Origin: a virus
IMG/VR virus record: IMGVR_UViG_3300025168_000819
Span: 1-21,175 of that record
DNA: 21,175 bases
Strand: one strand, 5' to 3'
The first letter of the stretch is position 1; the number at the start of each line of letters is the position of its first letter. A program made the position numbers and the translations under genes. Below, piece after piece: positions 1 through 9,263 of the stretch. The notes under the pieces were generated by a model that was given only the letters and a program-made list of their open reading frames with translations, made no database searches and was not told where the DNA came from.

Positions 1-1219
1 CTATATCTGCAATTACTCCTGTAGCTGTGACTGCGGCTAAATCAGCTACTATATCAGTAGTAGCAAGTAGATTTAAGTCTGCAACTATATCACTTGTTGC
101 AAGAGTATTCATGTCTTCTATAACTGTATTACCAGAAGCCGAGTTACCTGCTAGTAACGCCATATCAGCTACTACACCTGTGGCAGTCAACTGTGCCATG
201 TCCTCTATTACACCAGTAGCACCTAGTAATCCCATATCAGTTACTACATCAGCAGTTCCAAGTCTAGCTAGGTGACCTGTAGTAGCATGAGTCATTGCGG
301 AAGTTCCAAGTCTAGCTAAGTGACCCGTAGTAGCATGTGCCATTGCACTTGTTCCAAGTAATCCAATCTCAGTAGCTTTACCTGCTACTACACCTATGTC
401 TGTAGCATCTCCTGCTACTGCGGTTACATTATTTGCTATTCCTGCAACAGTAGTTACGTTATCACTTATTCCTGCAACAGTAGCTGAGTTAGTCTTGTCG
501 GTAGCAGTAAGCCAAGTGTTCTCCATGTAGGTCTTGGTAACTACATCATCATTTGCAGTAGGTGCGGCAACCTGTGAAATCTTTCTGTTAGTTGTAGTAC
601 CCGGCTGATATGCTTGATATGCGTTTGTACCAGTGTTATATGGAAGTGCTTTCTCTGCTGTTACCACAGCCTGTTGAGCCATGTGAAACACGTTTTTACT
701 TGAGTTATCTAAGTCCTGCTCTGTTAGAATAGACGCATTACTAAAGTCAACTGAAGGCCCACTTTCATCATTAACCCCTCTTTTTAATTCAATGATGGTT
801 GCATTAGCAGAAAATGTTACATTCTTACCTCCTGAACCATAGAGGGTTGACGAAGTTATTGCACTCTGGTCAACGTAGATTAGCTGGTTAGCTGTGTCAA
901 TGTACCATACAGTATCCGTTGTGGAAGCCCATGTTACATTAGCTCCACCTATAGAAGTGAGTCCATTTAGTTTTGAGTTAGAGATGTCCCCATCCTCAAG
1001 AAACCCTGTTCCAGTAGCGTAAGCAGAATCTGAGTTCCTGTATATTCTTACACCATCTACATATACTTTAAATATGTCCCCACTTGTTGACTTATAAGAA
1101 TCATTAGCTGATGGGGTAAAACCTAAGCTACTATAGTCAAATTTGATCTGGTCAGTATTAAACACTGTTCCAGTCCAGGGATTGTGAATGTAACTAGTTA
1201 GGGTTACTTCTGTTGCCAT
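1..1219 (-). CDS. Tail fibre protein, N-terminal part (runs off left edge)
   Basis: Homologue of the T7 gp17 tail fibre, the receptor-binding appendage fixed to the tail by its N-terminus. I translated it directly: it starts MATEVTLTSYIHNPWTG at 1219 and stays open for 406 codons to the window edge, so the receptor-binding tip is missing. Residues 1 to about 165 look like the T7 fibre N-terminal attachment domain (YVDGVRIYR, LEDGDIS, IIELKRGV, FSNASILTEQDLDNSSKN). Residues 227-237 (VTKTYMENTWL) lead into TVAGI/AVAGD repeats, then two 16-residue repeats (289-320), then 12-residue repeats of the type TATGVVADMALL to the edge, probably a trimeric shaft. The ribosome site is weak (AGG five bases before ATG). 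The gene follows the gp16-like gene after 39 bases, the T7 order. Confident on identity; the host receptor cannot be inferred. Confidence 0.9.
   Translation of the reverse strand, partial: MATEVTLTSYIHNPWTGTVFNTDQIKFDYSSLGFTPSANDSYKSTSGDIFKVYVDGVRIYRNSDSAYATGTGFLEDGDISNSKLNGLTSIGGANVTWASTTDTVWYIDTANQLIYVDQSAITSSTLYGSGGKNVTFSANATIIELKRGVNDESGPSVDFSNASILTEQDLDNSSKNVFHMAQQAVVTAEKALPYNTGTNAYQAYQPGTTTNRKISQVAAPTANDDVVTKTYMENTWLTATDKTNSATVAGISDNVTTVAGIANNVTAVAGDATDIGVVAGKATEIGLLGTSAMAHATTGHLARLGTSAMTHATTGHLARLGTADVVTDMGLLGATGVIEDMAQLTATGVVADMALLAGNSASGNTVIEDMNTLATSDIVADLNLLATTDIVADLAAVTATGVIADI
260..355 (-). repeat. Two tandem 48-bp repeats in tail fibre gene
   Basis: Two adjacent copies (355-308 and 307-260) each encode GTSAM(A/T)HATTGHLARL, differing by one residue. 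They sit between TVAGI-type repeats and the 12-residue repeats that fill positions 1-259. The close DNA match suggests recent duplication or recombination in the fibre shaft. Confidence 0.85.
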
Positions 1220-1230
1220 GTTTACCTATT

Positions 1231-1258
1231 GTTATTAAGTTTAATCCGTAAATGTCCA
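1231..1258 (-). promoter_or_regulatory. Candidate phage promoter/control element before tail fibre
   Basis: The 39-base gap between the gp16-like gene and the tail fibre begins with TGGACATTTACGGA, followed by an AT-rich tract ending AACTTAATAAC. A closely matching element lies at 20405-20433. With one gap the two match over about 28 bases. T7 has promoter phi17 at the corresponding place. The element does not look like the T7 promoter consensus, so a promoter role is inference; it could also be an operator or an RNA signal. Confidence 0.4.
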
Positions 1259-4200
1259 TTAATTAAGATCAATGCCATATTGCTCCATAACTTTTGCCTT
1301 TTGCTGGTCAGTCAATCTGAATGTATCTGTTGTTCGTGAGTCTCCACCCATTAATTCTGTAAGCCAATGTTCTTTGTATCCTACCTGTGTAATTGGCGGT
1401 ATTTGTTTAGGAGTTTCACCTTTGGTATCCCTTAATTTATTGTTATTTTTTACAACTTCAACTCTGTGTAATAATACATCAATCAATCCGGGGAACTTAA
1501 GTTTACCTTCTTCCTCACCTTCTTTTCTAGCTTTTCTAATGAATGGAAGTCTACTTCTAGCGGCTTCTCTAAATGTAGTCATTATACCTTGAAGTAATCC
1601 TATCCTTGGATCAGGATCTCCAGTATGAACATCTTCTTGAGTTGGAGGATATGAAGCAGTACTATCCCATTTGTACACTCTCTTTTTTAAAGGTTTACCA
1701 TTTGGGCCAATATCGGCTATAACATCATGAAGAGTTTCTATTAGAGTCTTTTTAGGCCACTTAGGATGTCTAGGATCAGAAGCTCGGATAGTACCCATTA
1801 ATCTTTTGTATTCCGAGAATTGTTCTACTGTGAGTTGTACTCCTACTTTGTTACCTTTCCAACTACCCCAGAAACGTTGTGGAGCAGCTAAATGTGCACC
1901 CATTTTTTCTAATTCGTTCCATACAAGGTCATACTTGGTTTTTGTTATAGTCTTAGGAAGCATACCACTAACCTCTTGAAACTTACCAAAAAGTCCGTCA
2001 CCTTCTCTTTGGACTAGACCTCCTGTTAGGTAGTCGTACTCATCACCATCGTAGTCATTCCAAGCACTATCAGCCGCCATCCTTCTCACACCCATCTCAG
2101 ATACTTGGTACTTTTCTATGGCATTTTGTGCTTCCTTAAAGCCCTCTGTACCTGTGAAAAAGTGTGCAGATTGTTCAATATACTTAGGAACAACTCCAGT
2201 TTTCTCAAATGGTTTAGTAATCAATGACTTCAGGTTCTTAGGATTGTTTGTGACATCCTGCATAGCTTCAAATATATCATAGAAGTTACCGACAAAGTGC
2301 ATGTTCCCTAAACTCTGCATAAATCCTAGCATAGCAAGTTCAGCGATATTATCTTTGTGCTCATTGTATTCCCACGCATTCTCATATATATCTGCCATTA
2401 TCATCATGGCACCTGTTACTGGTGCATATCTATCATAAGGATACCACTCATCTCCTATTTTAATTGAGTAAGGTTTGTGAGTCCTTTCCCACGACTTTCT
2501 TCGATTTGGGTCTCTTGGCCCTGCTCCTGTAAAGGTACCATCTCCTAAATAACTCCATACAGTTGTCATCATACCACCTGCTAATATTGTATCACCCATT
2601 ACTTTTGCTTTTTCTTCAGGAGTACCATGTAACCATTTACGCCTAACTTCTGCTCTTAATGGTACAAACCCTTCATGTCTGTTAATCATCCGCTTAACAA
2701 CATTGGCAGGAGTCCTTCTAATTGGTAACCAGAACTCAAGTACCCTAGATTTTCTTATTGCTTTATCTAGTGTTTGAACAATTTTCCCTGCTTCTAATGT
2801 TTCTTGGAATATTGTTTCTCTAGCATAGTTTATACCAGCCTCATTAGTTCCTCTTCCAAACTCATCATAATACTTTGCCATCTGTGCGTCTACATAGTTA
2901 AGTTTGTCGCCTTTTGCTCCTCTCTTTACAGCCTGTGGCATACTAGTCATTATTTCACCATATGCCCATGATGCATAATTAACTTGCTTTAAGAGTTCAT
3001 CCATTGCACCTAAACCCCTTAGCGGCATCCTTATACCTGCTCCTGTTGTATTAACTAACCAACCTAACCATTTAGAAGAGGACTCTATGTAATGTCCTGT
3101 CTTTAGTCCACTATCATCTATTACTGTACGTAATGGATCTAGTATATTTTTTTCATCTCTGAATGCTTTTAACGCTTTTAAAGTAGCTGGTCTAAAGTGA
3201 TCGACTATCCCTTTCAATCTGTATGCAGCTTTTTGTGCTACTAAAAGGTCTTCTTTATATGACTTAGTAAATGGGGCTTTGAATCCCGCTCTTATTGAGG
3301 AACCTAACAGGTCAGATAAAGGTGCATAGAAGGTTTCTATTGTACCTGAGACAGCCGCTTGTTCAAACACTCTGAAGGATGACAGTAGTTGTGCTCTAAA
3401 CGCCTCTAGAACACCTCCCATTGTTTTATTATAAACGGCTTCACTACCTTTTAATGCTAACTTAATTGCTTTATGTATTGGTAAGTCTGTATCATTAAAA
3501 GCAAACTTCATCATTTCAAAGAACTCCTTATCAACACCATTCTTATTTAACTGTGTATCAATAAAAGCATTCCTAGCAATCATCTCATCCTTAGTTAATA
3601 CAGTATCATCTAATAGTTTACCTGTATCATCAACAAAGCTCTTAGGAAGTTTAATACCAAATTGAGCAAGACTCCTACCTACTGTAGCACCAATGTGACT
3701 ATGTAGTGTAAATAAGTCACTTAGTTGTTGGAAATCATTTAATAATCCCGCTCTTAGTTTAGGGTTTTCTATGGCTCCCGGCATATTCAGTTTTCTGGAA
3801 AAGTCAATTCCCAGATCTCTGAGTATTATTCTGTATGCAAATAGTTCTGATTCCATGCCAGCTATACTATCGTACTTACTTGACATACGTTTTCTTAGGT
3901 TCTCCACAGACACACCATGAAGAGTAGCAGCAAACTGGAGTTCAGGTGCAGACTGAGCACCTTTTATTCCTCCTGTAATTAATTCAGCTTCTTTTTGTAT
4001 AGCAGCATGGTTTTTAGATTGAAAGAAGTTTGCATTTAGAAATTTTCTTTTTGGTGTCATCCCACCTTGGGTAGTTGACTTACCAAACAACTTTTTCTTT
4101 CTGTAAAGTGCTGCTAGTAACTCTACTGTCTGATGCATCCCAAGTTCACTAACTGAATCTAGATTGAACACTCTAAAACTGTCAAGTACTTTACTCCCAT

Positions 4201-5476
4201 CTTTATGTACTCCTGAGAGTACTGCTGAAAGTGACTCTACTAAATCCCTATCTTCTATAGAGAGTGCATCATTTAAAACCTGCCTACTGGGTAGTACAAT
4301 TTCATCTTTCTTTATTTTCTTTGTTCCTCCCTTTATTTTACTTCTTGCAGTCTTCTTTTTCTTTTGTTCTTTAGAGATCAGTTTAATAGCCTTTAGTACT
4401 TCCTTTCTTTGCTTCGTCCCCATCGGCCCAACTAGTTTCTTTATGTCTTGTGCTGTAGCATTAGCTATATTCTCAGCTAACTGCTCTGCCACTTCCCTTC
4501 TCTTAAGTCTTTTATCTCTGCCAATACGTGAAATAGCTGAGTAAGACTTAAATGCAATAGCTCCAAAACCTCGTAAAGCAACATCAACAAATATTGTATC
4601 AACGGCAACCTGTAGTGCTTGAACTAGTTCAGGTGTGTCTTCATCTGCCCTAATTAAGTTATTTACTGCCCTACCAATATCTGAGTCTAAAGGTGTATCC
4701 TCTGTTATATCAGTTAGGTACTCAATAGCACGTTTACTTGATAAAGGAATTGCTGTGAATCCTGCCGCAGTATCCTTTGCAACTTCTGTAGCAAATTTCT
4801 GAGTTTTTGTTCCTGTAGCACCAACCTTAAGGAATGGGAGTGCTCCAAACAGGTATTGTGATATGCCAAATGATATTATTGGTCTAGCTATCTTAGTAAC
4901 ATTGTTTTCTGCTTCTTCTGTGAACCACTTTCCTTCTAAAATCTTATTTCTAAAGCTGTTCGGATCTGCATCCCCCATATAGAAAAGGTCTTTTTCATCA
5001 TCCCATCCTCCATTTGTAACCCCATTAACATGAAAATCAAAGTCTGATCCATAGCCCCATTTATTCAGAGAATCATCTATTGAACGAGTTAATTGGTTTA
5101 TATGGGTAAGATCCCCAACATTGTTACTAAAGTCGTATGATGCACCTAGTACAACTTTAAATGGGAGGTCTGCTATATCACTACCTAATCTACCCAGAGT
5201 ACTCATTGTATCTGGATGTTTCTCACGCAGTACACCTCCAAGTGTCTGACTAGAGGCTGTTGCTGGTTGAAACTTCTCTGGTAACTCATGTGTTACTGGT
5301 GTAACCATTTGTTTAACAACATCTACAGACTCTTTCCTAGATAACTTTGGTGCAGGTTTTTGCTCAAGTTCGACTACAGGTTTTTCCTCCTCTTCCTTAA
5401 TTACTCCTGTATCCGGTTTACCAAGGAAATCCTTCTTCTTCTTTAAATCAGCTCTTAATTCTGCTATTGTTGCCAT
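1259..5476 (-). CDS. Internal core protein, gp16-like (ejectosome)
   Basis: A 1405-residue protein in the place and size class of T7 gp16 (about 1318 residues), an internal core protein ejected into the cell envelope to help form the DNA channel. The N-terminus (residues 1-50) is charged and low in complexity. Hydrophobic stretches lie near residues 198-222 and 290-312, and a very Lys-rich segment near 370-392. Around residues 980-1035 is a block seen in large podoviral internal proteins (GAGPRDPNRRKSW, then KPYSIKIGDEWYPYDR). I see no lytic transglycosylase motif at the N-terminus, where T7 gp16 has one. It starts two bases after the upstream gene's stop codon, with a GGGA ten bases before the ATG. 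The role rests on position, length and the conserved block. Confidence 0.8.
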   Translation of the reverse strand: MATIAELRADLKKKKDFLGKPDTGVIKEEEEKPVVELEQKPAPKLSRKESVDVVKQMVTPVTHELPEKFQPATASSQTLGGVLREKHPDTMSTLGRLGSDIADLPFKVVLGASYDFSNNVGDLTHINQLTRSIDDSLNKWGYGSDFDFHVNGVTNGGWDDEKDLFYMGDADPNSFRNKILEGKWFTEEAENNVTKIARPIISFGISQYLFGALPFLKVGATGTKTQKFATEVAKDTAAGFTAIPLSSKRAIEYLTDITEDTPLDSDIGRAVNNLIRADEDTPELVQALQVAVDTIFVDVALRGFGAIAFKSYSAISRIGRDKRLKRREVAEQLAENIANATAQDIKKLVGPMGTKQRKEVLKAIKLISKEQKKKKTARSKIKGGTKKIKKDEIVLPSRQVLNDALSIEDRDLVESLSAVLSGVHKDGSKVLDSFRVFNLDSVSELGMHQTVELLAALYRKKKLFGKSTTQGGMTPKRKFLNANFFQSKNHAAIQKEAELITGGIKGAQSAPELQFAATLHGVSVENLRKRMSSKYDSIAGMESELFAYRIILRDLGIDFSRKLNMPGAIENPKLRAGLLNDFQQLSDLFTLHSHIGATVGRSLAQFGIKLPKSFVDDTGKLLDDTVLTKDEMIARNAFIDTQLNKNGVDKEFFEMMKFAFNDTDLPIHKAIKLALKGSEAVYNKTMGGVLEAFRAQLLSSFRVFEQAAVSGTIETFYAPLSDLLGSSIRAGFKAPFTKSYKEDLLVAQKAAYRLKGIVDHFRPATLKALKAFRDEKNILDPLRTVIDDSGLKTGHYIESSSKWLGWLVNTTGAGIRMPLRGLGAMDELLKQVNYASWAYGEIMTSMPQAVKRGAKGDKLNYVDAQMAKYYDEFGRGTNEAGINYARETIFQETLEAGKIVQTLDKAIRKSRVLEFWLPIRRTPANVVKRMINRHEGFVPLRAEVRRKWLHGTPEEKAKVMGDTILAGGMMTTVWSYLGDGTFTGAGPRDPNRRKSWERTHKPYSIKIGDEWYPYDRYAPVTGAMMIMADIYENAWEYNEHKDNIAELAMLGFMQSLGNMHFVGNFYDIFEAMQDVTNNPKNLKSLITKPFEKTGVVPKYIEQSAHFFTGTEGFKEAQNAIEKYQVSEMGVRRMAADSAWNDYDGDEYDYLTGGLVQREGDGLFGKFQEVSGMLPKTITKTKYDLVWNELEKMGAHLAAPQRFWGSWKGNKVGVQLTVEQFSEYKRLMGTIRASDPRHPKWPKKTLIETLHDVIADIGPNGKPLKKRVYKWDSTASYPPTQEDVHTGDPDPRIGLLQGIMTTFREAARSRLPFIRKARKEGEEEGKLKFPGLIDVLLHRVEVVKNNNKLRDTKGETPKQIPPITQVGYKEHWLTELMGGDSRTTDTFRLTDQQKAKVMEQYGIDLN

Positions 5477-5477
5477 A

Positions 5478-7712
5478 TTATTTTTGTCCCAATTTTTGTC
5501 CCATTAGTGAATAATATTTTGTAGCGATTGCACTTCTCTGTTCTTCTGGAGTATTTGCACCAGTTAAACCAAGTTTCTTATACAAGTCACCTGTACTAGT
5601 GTCACCCATCTTTCCTATTAACTCTAGTCCTTTATCAATACCATCTATGTCGTTCTTATTTAACATACTGTTATCAACTATCCCACTTGTGTTAGCACCT
5701 CTTAGTATGGTTGTCGCTCGATCTATGTCTGTTACTTCTGTTTTATCATCATCCTCATTCTCCTGTGCCCCATCTTTTAATTTTTTCATACTGTCTTTGG
5801 AGAGTGCTTCATCTAATTTAACCTTCAGTGCAGCTTCAAAAGTATCTTTCTCTGTTACTTTAAATGCTTCGTACCCCTTTTTAAACTTATTAGAATGAAA
5901 AATAAGTTCTTCTTTAATTATTTTGTGTACCTCTTTTTGTTTAGCTTGTGCTCTTTCTACTTCAGTTAAAGAAGAAGCTGCATCTTTTCTAACAGTATAA
6001 AGACCCCAACTTTTTGGGTCTAAATCTCCTAACATCCAATTTGGGAAAACACTTGTTAGTTTAGTTCTTAGTTCCTTTAAGGCATCTCCAAGTTGAGGAA
6101 CCTTTCTGTAAGTTGTTAGAGTTGAACCGACAACCTTTAAGTAGTCATTTGATTCTTTATCTAGAGTTTTACCTTCTTCTTTTAGATAGGTTGCTACATC
6201 TAAGTTGAAACTTTTTTCAGACTCAGGAGAAGAATTTTCTATTAGTTCTTCTATTTTAGTAACAAACTCCTTATGTTCTTTATCAGGACTACTTAAGGAA
6301 ACCACTTGTGACACTTCTTCTGCTGTCTTTAAGGCTTTTAAAATCCCATTCCAAATATCTGGATGCCTTACTGCCATGTATCCTTCAATAACCTTTACTC
6401 GTTCTTCCATTGCCTTCTTATCTTCATACCTAGTACCTCCTAATACTATATTATCTGTGGGAAGTGTGTCCTCTTCTATATGTTTATTTAATATGTATCG
6501 CTCATTTAAAGCACGGAATATGGTTTTCTCTTTAGTAAGAGGAGCATCTGTTGCTTTATTTTTTAGGTAAACCACTTTAATCGGTTGTCGGTAAGTACTT
6601 ATTATACCTTTATTTAAAGTATCTACTTCCCTTCTAAAATCCTCTTTTGTTGCAGGTTCCCACTCAGGAAACGCAACATACTCCTTATCTGGATTTTCGT
6701 TTTTTGCACGATTTAAATACCTCATCCAGAGTTCTTGTCTACCCTTTTTATAACTTGTTATAGCTATCTGTTCTGCTTGTAAAACTTCTGCTGTTTTATA
6801 AAGATCAGATGTTCCATCATCTTCCCCTGATATTTCCTCATAAAAACCTTTTATCAAGTTCTCACCATCTGCACCAGAGTCCTTAAAGAAGTCTATGTTG
6901 TTACTACTAACTATTGTTTTTATGTGATTAGCTACTAGTAGCCGTTGATTAGGCTTCACATCAAATTCCAACTCTGTAACCATGTGTGTCAGTATTTCAT
7001 TAGATATACTCTCTGGATTACTACTGAGTTCAATATTTGTTAGTGTGTCATCTGCAAGTAAGTCAGCCGATAACTCAAGTATTTCCCCATCTTTTATTGG
7101 TTTTGCAATTCCACCCTTTCCTATTGCATCAAGACTTACAACAACATCTTTTAATACATTGTCATAACCTTCTTCTCTACTCTCTTTCTGAAAGTTTTCC
7201 CATGCTGTTTTTGTGTCCTTACTTGGATTCGTTTTGAAGTTGTAGTATGTGTCATTTGCTTTTATTCTAAATAATCGTTTCTCTTCCTTTAGTTCTGCCT
7301 CCTGTCGTTTTGAGTCTGATAAGTTCTCTGCATTTAAATTGGATTGAATCTGGTTGTATGTGTCATAAATCAGTTTTCTACCCTTCATTGTTTGGGCATA
7401 GTTACCATGCTTAGTTTCAATCTTAGGAATCAGATCTAAGTAACGTGTGTCATTAGTTTCTTTTGCTTTCATAGCAAGGGAACTAGCACTCCACCAGAGT
7501 ACATCAGTTGGATTAGAACCTTGCTCCATGTACATCTGGTTCTTTAAATTAAAATCCTGTGCTATTCCAGTAAACTTTGCAGATGAGTACCTCTCAGTTC
7601 TTAGTTTAGTTCTGATGTCTTCTTGTTCTTCTTTAGATCTACTTTGTATATCCTTTGCAAAAGAACTAAAGGAATCTGTAGGACTTCCTGTGAACTTGTG
7701 TTTAGGTTCCAT
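5478..7712 (-). CDS. Internal virion protein, gp15-like
   Basis: A 744-residue, mostly helical, highly charged protein without signal peptide or membrane segment. Length and position match T7 gp15 (about 747 residues), the core protein that with gp14 and gp16 forms the ejected channel. Residues about 60-150 (NPTDVLWWSASSLAMKAKE, then YLDLIPKIETKHGNYAQT) resemble a mid-protein region of gp15-type proteins, not their N-terminus; a more N-terminal-looking block sits in the preceding gene (7712-9256). The ATG overlaps that gene's stop codon as TAATG, with AAGGA eight bases upstream, so translation is probably coupled. The C-terminus (KYYSLMGQKLGQK) is not diagnostic. Assignment is from context plus weak resemblance. 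Confidence 0.65.
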   Translation of the reverse strand: MEPKHKFTGSPTDSFSSFAKDIQSRSKEEQEDIRTKLRTERYSSAKFTGIAQDFNLKNQMYMEQGSNPTDVLWWSASSLAMKAKETNDTRYLDLIPKIETKHGNYAQTMKGRKLIYDTYNQIQSNLNAENLSDSKRQEAELKEEKRLFRIKANDTYYNFKTNPSKDTKTAWENFQKESREEGYDNVLKDVVVSLDAIGKGGIAKPIKDGEILELSADLLADDTLTNIELSSNPESISNEILTHMVTELEFDVKPNQRLLVANHIKTIVSSNNIDFFKDSGADGENLIKGFYEEISGEDDGTSDLYKTAEVLQAEQIAITSYKKGRQELWMRYLNRAKNENPDKEYVAFPEWEPATKEDFRREVDTLNKGIISTYRQPIKVVYLKNKATDAPLTKEKTIFRALNERYILNKHIEEDTLPTDNIVLGGTRYEDKKAMEERVKVIEGYMAVRHPDIWNGILKALKTAEEVSQVVSLSSPDKEHKEFVTKIEELIENSSPESEKSFNLDVATYLKEEGKTLDKESNDYLKVVGSTLTTYRKVPQLGDALKELRTKLTSVFPNWMLGDLDPKSWGLYTVRKDAASSLTEVERAQAKQKEVHKIIKEELIFHSNKFKKGYEAFKVTEKDTFEAALKVKLDEALSKDSMKKLKDGAQENEDDDKTEVTDIDRATTILRGANTSGIVDNSMLNKNDIDGIDKGLELIGKMGDTSTGDLYKKLGLTGANTPEEQRSAIATKYYSLMGQKLGQK

Positions 7713-9256
7713 TATAGCATTCCTTCATTAGTAAGTGGAGTATTAATTTCTAATTCTTGCATCACTTTCTTCATAAGATCTTCATTAATTTTCTTAGCTT
7801 CAGGATGCTGATCTAATATATGTTGAGGTGGCATCTTGTATTGGATTTGTAGTCTTCCCTTTCCTTGCCACTTATTTGCCTCAAAAGAACCATATACTTC
7901 TTTAGGTAAGCTACTGTCTGACATTACTCCCTTTAGTATACTGCTAAAAGTACTTTGTATTTTGGGGAGGAACTCCTTAGTCTTAGCTTGATTCATGTAA
8001 CTCATGACTCCATATGTCTCCTTCTTATGTATAGGATTTTGAGCGTCCTTTGCGGGGGCTTCTGCTACTTTTGCGGGAGCTTCTACTACTTTTGCGGGAG
8101 CTTCTACTACTTTTGTTTTCTTAAGTTTATTCTTCATCCTATTGCCTTTACCAGAAGAAGCAGTTACTTCACTTTTTACACTTGCAGTCTCCACAAGGTC
8201 AGGATGATGACTTGCTTTTTTGTATTCTGCTGTAGTTATGTCACCAGCAGGTTTTTCATAAAGCTCTCCCATCTGTGTTTGTAGCTTGTAATCACTAAAT
8301 ATATTCTCACAAGTGGACTGCTCTAAGACAATGGGTAATGTTGGATCAGGCTTCCCATTTACTATAGTAGAAGGATCGTGTGTCTGTCCACCTGTTGATA
8401 TTTTATTACCAAATACTTCAGCAATTAAATCTTTTTGTAATGGGGTAGTGTTCCCTTGTAACCTATCTTCCTTGTCTAATTTAGTATTCCCAAAAGCAAA
8501 CCTATCTAAGAGTGAGAGTTCATTTTCAATAGATTCTTCATTGGCAACTATTGTTTCCATACGTTCATTAGACTTTAATAACTCATTCTCTGCATCAGGA
8601 TCGTCTGCACTGACTTTATACGATGATAACCTAGTTCTTTCTGTTTCCTCTTTATATATCTGAGCTTCATACTGATTATGGTCTTTAGCTTTTGCAGCCA
8701 TAACTGCATCCATTCCGGGCCAGAATGATTCACCCATTATAATAGGGTTCCTAGTCCCGCCATTGCCAACAGTCTCTAAGTCTGGTCTATTACTTTCAAG
8801 CCATGCCTCATTAAATTCATCATGGGTTTTAGGGCCATCTTCAGGTTTATTAAACTTCCACGTATTATACTCTTGTTCATATGAGTTAGCCTTCTTCTGT
8901 AGTACCATTTCAGCATCGGCTGTATCAGTACCCCACTTATAATAAGGATTTTCGGATAGTGGGGAGTTCTCACGGAATTTTTTTAAAGAGCTAGGTTTAG
9001 CACTTTTGTACTCTAGGTACCCTTGTTTCTTGAGTTTTTCATTCTTTTCGTTCTCTGATCTATTATGTGCATCTAAGGCTTTAGGGCCAGATTTCATTAA
9101 GGCACCGAGAAACTGGGACATTTCACTGGCACCCCCGCCTACATCACTTCTTCCAACTGCATTCTTTACTGAAGTAGGAGAGAGGTTCCCTTGGACATAT
9201 GAGGATTCCTTTTGGAATCTTTGGTTCCCCTGCATTAACTCTTTTACACTTGGCAT
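7712..9256 (-). CDS. Internal virion protein, probably N-terminal half of a split gp15
   Basis: A 514-residue hydrophilic protein between the gp14-like and gp15-like genes. Residues about 45-210 (FLGALMKSGPKALDAHN, NPYYKWGTDTADAEMVLQKK, HDEFNEAWLESNRPDL, ESFWPGMDAVMAAKAKDHNQ) recall the N-terminal region of gp15-family internal virion proteins. Around residues 382-403 are three tandem VVEAPAK-type heptads, a Pro/Ala/Lys linker. The last ~100 residues form a separate compact segment (SFEANKWQGKGRLQIQY). It has a strong ribosome site (AGGAGATAA before ATG). It could instead be an unrelated extra core protein. That it is a virion protein is likely from its place in the ejectosome cluster. Confidence 0.6.
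   Translation of the reverse strand: MPSVKELMQGNQRFQKESSYVQGNLSPTSVKNAVGRSDVGGGASEMSQFLGALMKSGPKALDAHNRSENEKNEKLKKQGYLEYKSAKPSSLKKFRENSPLSENPYYKWGTDTADAEMVLQKKANSYEQEYNTWKFNKPEDGPKTHDEFNEAWLESNRPDLETVGNGGTRNPIIMGESFWPGMDAVMAAKAKDHNQYEAQIYKEETERTRLSSYKVSADDPDAENELLKSNERMETIVANEESIENELSLLDRFAFGNTKLDKEDRLQGNTTPLQKDLIAEVFGNKISTGGQTHDPSTIVNGKPDPTLPIVLEQSTCENIFSDYKLQTQMGELYEKPAGDITTAEYKKASHHPDLVETASVKSEVTASSGKGNRMKNKLKKTKVVEAPAKVVEAPAKVAEAPAKDAQNPIHKKETYGVMSYMNQAKTKEFLPKIQSTFSSILKGVMSDSSLPKEVYGSFEANKWQGKGRLQIQYKMPPQHILDQHPEAKKINEDLMKKVMQELEINTPLTNEGML
8049..8111 (-). repeat. Three tandem 21-bp repeats (VEAPAK linker)
   Basis: Three in-frame 21-base units (8049-8069, 8070-8090, 8091-8111); the last two are identical on the plus strand and the first has two changes. 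Each encodes a heptad of the VVEAPAK type. This is typical of slippage-prone flexible linkers. Confidence 0.9.
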
Positions 9257-9263
9257 TTATCTC

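Noticed and set aside
27-275. Plus-strand Ser/Ala/Val-rich open frame at the left edge
   Set aside because: Antisense of the tail fibre repeats; the minus-strand frame continues unbroken for 406 codons with a clear T7-fibre N-terminus.
4164-4544. Plus-strand open frame of 126 codons rich in Phe/Leu, resembling membrane segments
   Set aside because: It is antisense to the Lys-rich region of the gp16-like gene; Lys codons read backwards give Phe/Leu, which mimics a membrane protein.
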